From: UBA922 sp964565405
Lineage (GTDB): Bacteria > Patescibacteriota > Patescibacteriia > Magasanikbacterales > UBA922
Direction of reading: 5' to 3'
Length of the DNA: 64,000 bases
NCBI GenBank assembly: GCA_964565405.1
Contig: CAZMEW010000002.1
Span: forward strand, 1 to 64,000
Shown here piece after piece: positions 60,287-64,000 of the stretch. Made by a program: the position numbers and the translations under genes. The notes under the pieces were generated by a model, which worked only from the letters and a program-made list of their open reading frames with translations, searched no databases and was not told where the DNA came from. How positions within the stretch are numbered: the stretch's first letter is position 1; each line of letters begins with the position of its first letter.

Positions 60287-60763
60287 ATGAAATATGATTT
60301 GGTTTTGATCTTGCCTAATATCCGCTCCTGCCATAACGTAGGAGCTATGTTTCGGACAGCTGATGCCTGCGGATTTGGTAAGCTCTACCTCGTAGGATAC
60401 ACGCCAGTGCCACCGAGGAAAGAAATTGATAAAGTAGCCCTAGGTGCAGAGAAAAGCGTTGCCTGGGAGCAAAAACAAAGCTTAGGCAGGCTTATTCTTT
60501 CACTCAAAAGAAAGGGGTATACAATTGTTTCTTTGGAAAAGACAAACGAGAGTAAAGAATTGAATGTTCTCACCAAAAAGATACTTGGAGAAAAAATTGC
60601 ACTCATCGTAGGGAATGAGGTTGACGGAATTGATAAAAAAACAATTGAAAAAAGTAATTACATCGTACACATTCCTATGCGAGGTGTAAAAGAAAGTCTC
60701 AATGTGTCTGTAGCGGCGGGTATTGCGATGTATACAATAAGTGACAAGGTGTATAGAGCATGA
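60287..60763 (+). CDS. SpoU-type (TrmH family) RNA 2'-O-methyltransferase
   Basis: 158 aa. SPOUT-fold motifs: motif 1 PNIRSCHNVGAMFRTADACG (about 10-29), motif 2 GNEVDGID (about 109-116) and motif 3 IPMRGVKESLNVSVAAGIAM (about 130-149). It methylates a ribose in tRNA or rRNA; the target is not evident. Short, without the N-terminal RNA-binding domain of RlmB. A GAGCTT / AAGCTC hairpin follows at 60769-60788. Confidence 0.92.
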   Translation: MKYDLVLILPNIRSCHNVGAMFRTADACGFGKLYLVGYTPVPPRKEIDKVALGAEKSVAWEQKQSLGRLILSLKRKGYTIVSLEKTNESKELNVLTKKILGEKIALIVGNEVDGIDKKTIEKSNYIVHIPMRGVKESLNVSVAAGIAMYTISDKVYRA

Positions 60764-60847
60764 TACTAGGAGCTTGAAAAAAGCTCTTAATTTGTTATAT
60801 TGTAAGTACTTAATCACCAATTTTAGAGATATTGTAGATAAAAACCT

Positions 60848-61891
60848 ATGTCTGTAGATCCATCACTCCATTTTGTTCGTTCATTACCAGAAGGCACGGT
60901 AAATCGCAAAGAAGTGAGTATATCGATTAGAAGGATTTTGGAAGAAGCTGAAAGTTTGGGAATTATCTGGGAAATCATACCTGATACAGATATTGTTCGA
61001 CTGAGCTATAAGGATAAGGTACAAGTCTTTAGAGCTGGTTTTCCAAACACCACGAGTTATAATGCGGCAGAGATTTGTTATGATAAGCAACTGTGCAAAA
61101 AGGTTCTCGAGAAAGCTGGATTAGAGGTTATGCCGGGATTTATGGTGTATGAAAAAGACTCAGAGGAGCGTATCAAATCCATGTGGGATACTCTACAAAA
61201 ACCAGTAGTATTGAAACCAGCAAAAGGTTCTCGTGGTAAGGGGGTGGTAATGGACATTACGGATTTTTCTCAATGTTTGAGTAATATTCATGAGTATTTT
61301 AAAGCACCTCTCTATGAAGGGGGTCTAATATTGGAGGAGATGTTTGTTGGAAAAGAATATCGAATCATGGCTACACCAGAAAAAACTTTGGCGGTATTAG
61401 AAAGAATTCCTGCACATGTGATTGGTGACGGCGAGCATACGATTGAACAACTGATTGAAATCGAGAATAAAAATCCAATGCGCAACATTTCTCAAATAAT
61501 TTACCCCCACATTGCACTGAATAGTACTTCTCTTGAACTACTTAATAAACAAAAATTAACCAGAGCATCAGTACCCGAGAACGGGCAACATGTGGTACTT
61601 CAGAATATTTCTAATATCATGGCCGGGGGGGTGGCGGTAGATAGAACTGATGAAGCACATGAGTCAGTCAAAAGAATCGCGGTAGAAGCGGTGCGCGCAA
61701 TCCCAGGGCTCGGCTGGACAGGTATTGATTTTATGACCAAAGATATCGAAGGACCACAATCAAAAGGCACCTACACAATTATTGAAATGAATTCTTCTCC
61801 TGAGTTCGATATGCACGATATGCCTATGGAAGGAAAGCCCCGAGGAGTGACCAAAGAGTTTTTATTTACAATGTTTCCGGAGTTACGTTAA
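60848..61891 (+). CDS. ATP-grasp enzyme, cyanophycin-synthetase/GshAB-like
   Basis: 347 aa. ATP-grasp layout: KPVVLKPAKGSRGKGVVMDI (about 117-136, nucleotide lysine and glycine-rich loop), EEMFVGKEYRIMAT (about 158), RIPAHVIGDGEHTIEQLIEI (about 195-214), and the metal-binding end TYTIIEMNSSPEFDMHD. The GDGEHTI segment is typical of cyanophycin-synthetase-type ATP-grasp domains. It lacks the other domains. Its substrate is unknown; a peptide or amino-acid ligase is likely. It converges with another ATP-grasp gene with a shared terminator. Confidence 0.8.
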   Translation: MSVDPSLHFVRSLPEGTVNRKEVSISIRRILEEAESLGIIWEIIPDTDIVRLSYKDKVQVFRAGFPNTTSYNAAEICYDKQLCKKVLEKAGLEVMPGFMVYEKDSEERIKSMWDTLQKPVVLKPAKGSRGKGVVMDITDFSQCLSNIHEYFKAPLYEGGLILEEMFVGKEYRIMATPEKTLAVLERIPAHVIGDGEHTIEQLIEIENKNPMRNISQIIYPHIALNSTSLELLNKQKLTRASVPENGQHVVLQNISNIMAGGVAVDRTDEAHESVKRIAVEAVRAIPGLGWTGIDFMTKDIEGPQSKGTYTIIEMNSSPEFDMHDMPMEGKPRGVTKEFLFTMFPELR

Positions 61892-61905
61892 TAGAGATAT
61901 ACATA

Positions 61906-61930
61906 AAAACCGGCCAAGCCGGTTTTTATG
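61906..61930. terminator. Bidirectional terminator between two ATP-grasp genes
   Basis: AAAAACCGGC / GCCGGTTTTT hairpin; the end overlaps the stop region of the minus-strand gene. Confidence 0.85.
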
Positions 61931-62837
61931 ATAAGTCCATAAATACGGCAGCCAATTTTTCTTTGAGGGTTTTGAAGACTGGGTGGTCAGCATTCGGCAG
62001 AAGTCCAAGTTCGGAGTTCATTTCTATGATTTTGTACCCCTGAGGAGTGGAAGCAAAATCAATGCCGTAAAATCTATGAGGGATGTGTGAAAAATGACGA
62101 TCAATGGTTTTGGTAATTTCAAAAATATCTCGAGGGAGTTTTTTCAATTCAACCATTGTAAACGTTCCACCCTGAGATACATTTGCGATCAGGCTCCCCT
62201 TTGGAGGAGTGCGAACATACGAATAAAGAATTTCTCCATCAAATATTGCTACTCGCAAATCATGGGTTCCTTTGATAATGTTGGGGATCCCCTCTGAGCT
62301 ATCAAGGAATTCAGATACTACCGCAGGAAACATAAGCTTTCTTTCGTGTTTCTTAAAATATCTTTTTTCTTCGATCTTCACTCCAATGCCTTCAGCGCCA
62401 GCGTAGGGTTTGAAGACTATATGCGTAGTGGTAATTTTGGGCAGAATAGAGTAGAGCTCTTGAGGGTTGGTAACAAAGAATGTTAATGGACAAAATTCAG
62501 AAAAATTCTGAAACATGAGCCATTTGTTATTGCAGATCAGGTTTAAGTGTGGAACATTGAAAACAGGGACGGTATTATCGGACACAAATAAACCTTTATC
62601 AAAAATTACCTCAGCTGTGATAGGCCCAGTCTCTTTAAGAGCACCGTCCTCAATAATCCATGATCGCGAAAAAGAACCGTTTCCTAAATATGTTTTTTGA
62701 TCTCGTACAATATAGAACTGTCCACCTTGAGTTGTGATCTCCTGTGATAATTCAGAATAAGCAGTCCAGTAATCACCTTTTGAAAAGGGCTCATCCATTG
62801 CTCCTGGGTGTCTGAAAAACACGGCAACTTTTTTCAT
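61926..62837 (-). CDS. ATP-grasp (glutathione-synthetase-like) enzyme
   Basis: 303 aa from ATG 62837 (MKKVAVFFRHPGAMDEP). A longer ORF start at 62894 is less likely. ATP-grasp segments: HIVFKPYAGAEGIGVKIEEK (about 147-166), then HDLRVAIFDGEILYSYVR, then YGIDFASTPQGYKIIEMNSE (metal-binding end, about 264-283). It resembles RimK or glutathione-synthetase type ligases. The substrate is unknown. Confidence 0.78.
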   Translation of the reverse strand: MKKVAVFFRHPGAMDEPFSKGDYWTAYSELSQEITTQGGQFYIVRDQKTYLGNGSFSRSWIIEDGALKETGPITAEVIFDKGLFVSDNTVPVFNVPHLNLICNNKWLMFQNFSEFCPLTFFVTNPQELYSILPKITTTHIVFKPYAGAEGIGVKIEEKRYFKKHERKLMFPAVVSEFLDSSEGIPNIIKGTHDLRVAIFDGEILYSYVRTPPKGSLIANVSQGGTFTMVELKKLPRDIFEITKTIDRHFSHIPHRFYGIDFASTPQGYKIIEMNSELGLLPNADHPVFKTLKEKLAAVFMDLS

Positions 62838-62937
62838 AGATTTTGTATTTATGAGAAGTGAGCCATATCTTATCATGTTTTTGCAAAAAATCAACCCATA
62901 CCGTATAGTGTGAATTATAAATAAATAAGTCTCAAAT

Positions 62938-63612
62938 ATGAATACTGTTGTATTTGATATTGAAACAATTCCGGTTGAATTTGATGGATTAGATTCCGAA
63001 TGTCAGGAGTATCTGCTTAAATTTGCGAAAACTGATGAAGAAAAAGAAGATGTAAAGCAGCAAATGGCACTCTGGGCCCCTACGAATCAGATTGTCGCAA
63101 TCGGAATGCTCTCAGTAGAGAGCGGGAAGGGGGCTGTGTATTTCCAGACTTCAAAAGAAGGCGTTGAATCGTATGAAAAAGATGGAATTAAGTACGAATG
63201 CGGGGGAGAAAAGGAAATTCTTGAAAAATTCTGGAAGGCCATCTCGTTTTCACAGAAATTTGTGACTTTTAATGGTCGAGGATTTGATTGTCCAGTCCTC
63301 ATGCTTCGCTCAGCAATGGTTGGAGTAAAGCCGACTAAAAATCTTTCACCCTATCGCTACAGTACCGATGTACATGTGGATCTTCTTGAACAATTGACCT
63401 TCTATAACGCCTGCCGTAAATTCAATCTTGATTTTTATTGCAAAGCATTTGGTATTAAGTCCCCAAAATCAAATGGGGTAAATGGACATGAGGTATTACC
63501 CTTCTTCAGGGAAGGAAAATGTAAGGAAATTGCTGAATATTGCGCAGGGGATTTGCATGCGACGAAAGAGTTATATATACGATGGAAAGAGAACTTATCT
63601 TTTCAGCATTGA
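62938..63612 (+). CDS. PolB-like 3'-5' exonuclease (DEDDy)
   Basis: 224 aa. The first exonuclease motif is FDIETIPVEF (residues 5-14, Asp and Glu), the second is FVTFNGRGFDCPVLMLRS (about 109-126), the third is EYCAGDLHATKEL (Tyr-x3-Asp, about 199-211). The layout matches stand-alone PolB-type DNA exonucleases. It acts on single strands or mismatched ends. Single gene. Confidence 0.87.
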   Translation: MNTVVFDIETIPVEFDGLDSECQEYLLKFAKTDEEKEDVKQQMALWAPTNQIVAIGMLSVESGKGAVYFQTSKEGVESYEKDGIKYECGGEKEILEKFWKAISFSQKFVTFNGRGFDCPVLMLRSAMVGVKPTKNLSPYRYSTDVHVDLLEQLTFYNACRKFNLDFYCKAFGIKSPKSNGVNGHEVLPFFREGKCKEIAEYCAGDLHATKELYIRWKENLSFQH

Positions 63613-63630
63613 TTATTTTGAATAGAAACG

Positions 63631-63696
63631 ATCAACGAACAATGTGCAACAAGCGAATTTGAATTAAGGTCGTCGATCGTAGATTATTGTTCGTTG
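63631..63696. repeat. 12-bp inverted repeat with a 42-nt loop
   Basis: TCAACGAACAAT ... ATTGTTCGTTGA flank a central stretch. A near-tandem direct repeat GATATGTGTTACGTG (about 63707-63736) follows. Function unknown. Confidence 0.5.
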
Positions 63697-63756
63697 AGAA
63701 ATTCTTGATATGTGTTACGTGATATGTGTTACGTGCTGTGCTATACTATCTCCACT

Positions 63757-64000
63757 ATGCAACCTATTGTCCAACACACACTATCAATCTACGAGACCAT
63801 TCTCAATCGTCTCCCCCCATTAGTTCCTCAAAATATAAAACAAGCCCTGGAGGTGGAACTTGATCGTCTGTATAGAATAGAAGATCCTTCTCTTGGTGAA
63901 ATTGAGCAATCTATGTCAGAGTATGGGATGAAAGTATGGCCGTATATTAAGGCGTTTGAAGAAATCATGGCATCCCATGAAGGACTTATTGCAGATAAGA
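63757..64000 (+). CDS. Partial unknown protein (3' truncated by window edge)
   Basis: The open frame runs from ATG 63757 through the window end (81 codons seen). The visible part is helical (SIYETILNRLPPLVPQNIKQ, then ALEVELDRLYRIEDP). No family recognised. A TATACT -10-like sequence lies about 20 nt before the start. Confidence 0.55.
   Translation, partial: MQPIVQHTLSIYETILNRLPPLVPQNIKQALEVELDRLYRIEDPSLGEIEQSMSEYGMKVWPYIKAFEEIMASHEGLIADK

Noticed and set aside
1..64000. CRISPR arrays
   Set aside because: No regularly spaced direct repeats and no cas genes were found by reading both strands.
1..64000. UGA recoded as glycine or tryptophan, as in some CPR lineages
   Set aside because: Several clear genes, including the PBP at 2482, end normally at TGA and in-frame TGA is absent from conserved proteins.

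Overview
The window looks like a piece of a Candidate Phyla Radiation (Patescibacteria, probably Parcubacteria-type) chromosome. This is an inference from gene content: a type IV pilus operon, a tandem block of eleven small two-helix pilin-like proteins of the T4SS_pilin type, a DUF5667-like coiled-coil protein, a TrmB-type regulator, and an AT-leaning core with TTGACA-17-TATAnT promoters. UGA is used as a stop codon, so the code is standard. No taxonomic marker was searched. The bases at 19437-19446 are N and break polA.

Layout. 1-2482: end of a class A penicillin-binding protein. 2536-7041: replication-origin neighbourhood (dnaN and dnaA on the minus strand, DnaA boxes on both sides of dnaA, then rpmH, rnpA and yidD on the plus strand). 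7145-10206: ychF, an SPFH protein, tRNA-Arg(CCT), a TrmB-type regulator with two identical operators, and two parS-like sites. 10391-24068: housekeeping genes (rmuC, rpsT, a GGDEF protein, holA, DoxX, an NDH-2-like enzyme, polA, tig) interspersed with GC-rich single genes. 24133-30670: a type IV pilus operon (pilB, C, M, N, O, a small membrane protein, then a methyltransferase). 30934-32235: rpsF-ssb-rpsR. 32396-36196: three large prepilin-like or PilX-like proteins. 36303-46072: galU and the pilin-like array, with one orphan solute-binding lipoprotein. 46008-47168: a GT28-type glycolipid glycosyltransferase. 47275-56749: an integrated element. 56940-64000: slipin, tRNA-Arg(TCT), a Xer-type recombinase, a DUF5667-like protein, a SpoU methyltransferase, two ATP-grasp enzymes and a PolB-type exonuclease.

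The most notable feature is the roughly 9.5 kb element at 47275-56749. It lies inside a host tRNA-His gene and cuts it between the T-loop and the 3' strand of the T-stem. The promoter and first 59 nt of the tRNA are at the right end. The last 13 nt and its terminator are at the left end. Joining the element ends gives a 34-bp attP with near-symmetric arms around a GG core, as expected for a large serine integrase, and the element encodes one. The element also carries a complete tRNA-His with its own promoter, which could replace the one it destroys. In the circular form the integrase reading frame would run across attP, gain 41 new C-terminal residues in place of 5, and stop 11 nt before an ATPase/STAS-like gene pair. 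The other cargo is a filamentous-phage-type (II/X) replication protein, an AbiV-like HEPN protein, a protein with four WP-D-MQVY repeats, an archaemetzincin-like protease, a zinc-ribbon protein and two structured RNAs.

A second theme is a set of eight dispersed GC-rich genes (5538-5831, 8351-9007, 10391-11275, 11471-11875, 18094-18609, 21668-21862, 23724-24068 and 54221-54919). They differ from the core in codon use. Most have a near-consensus promoter, a leader hairpin, a strong Shine-Dalgarno and a stable 3' stem-loop. None has a function I recognise with certainty. Two carry zinc-protease motifs and one is a divergent SPFH protein.
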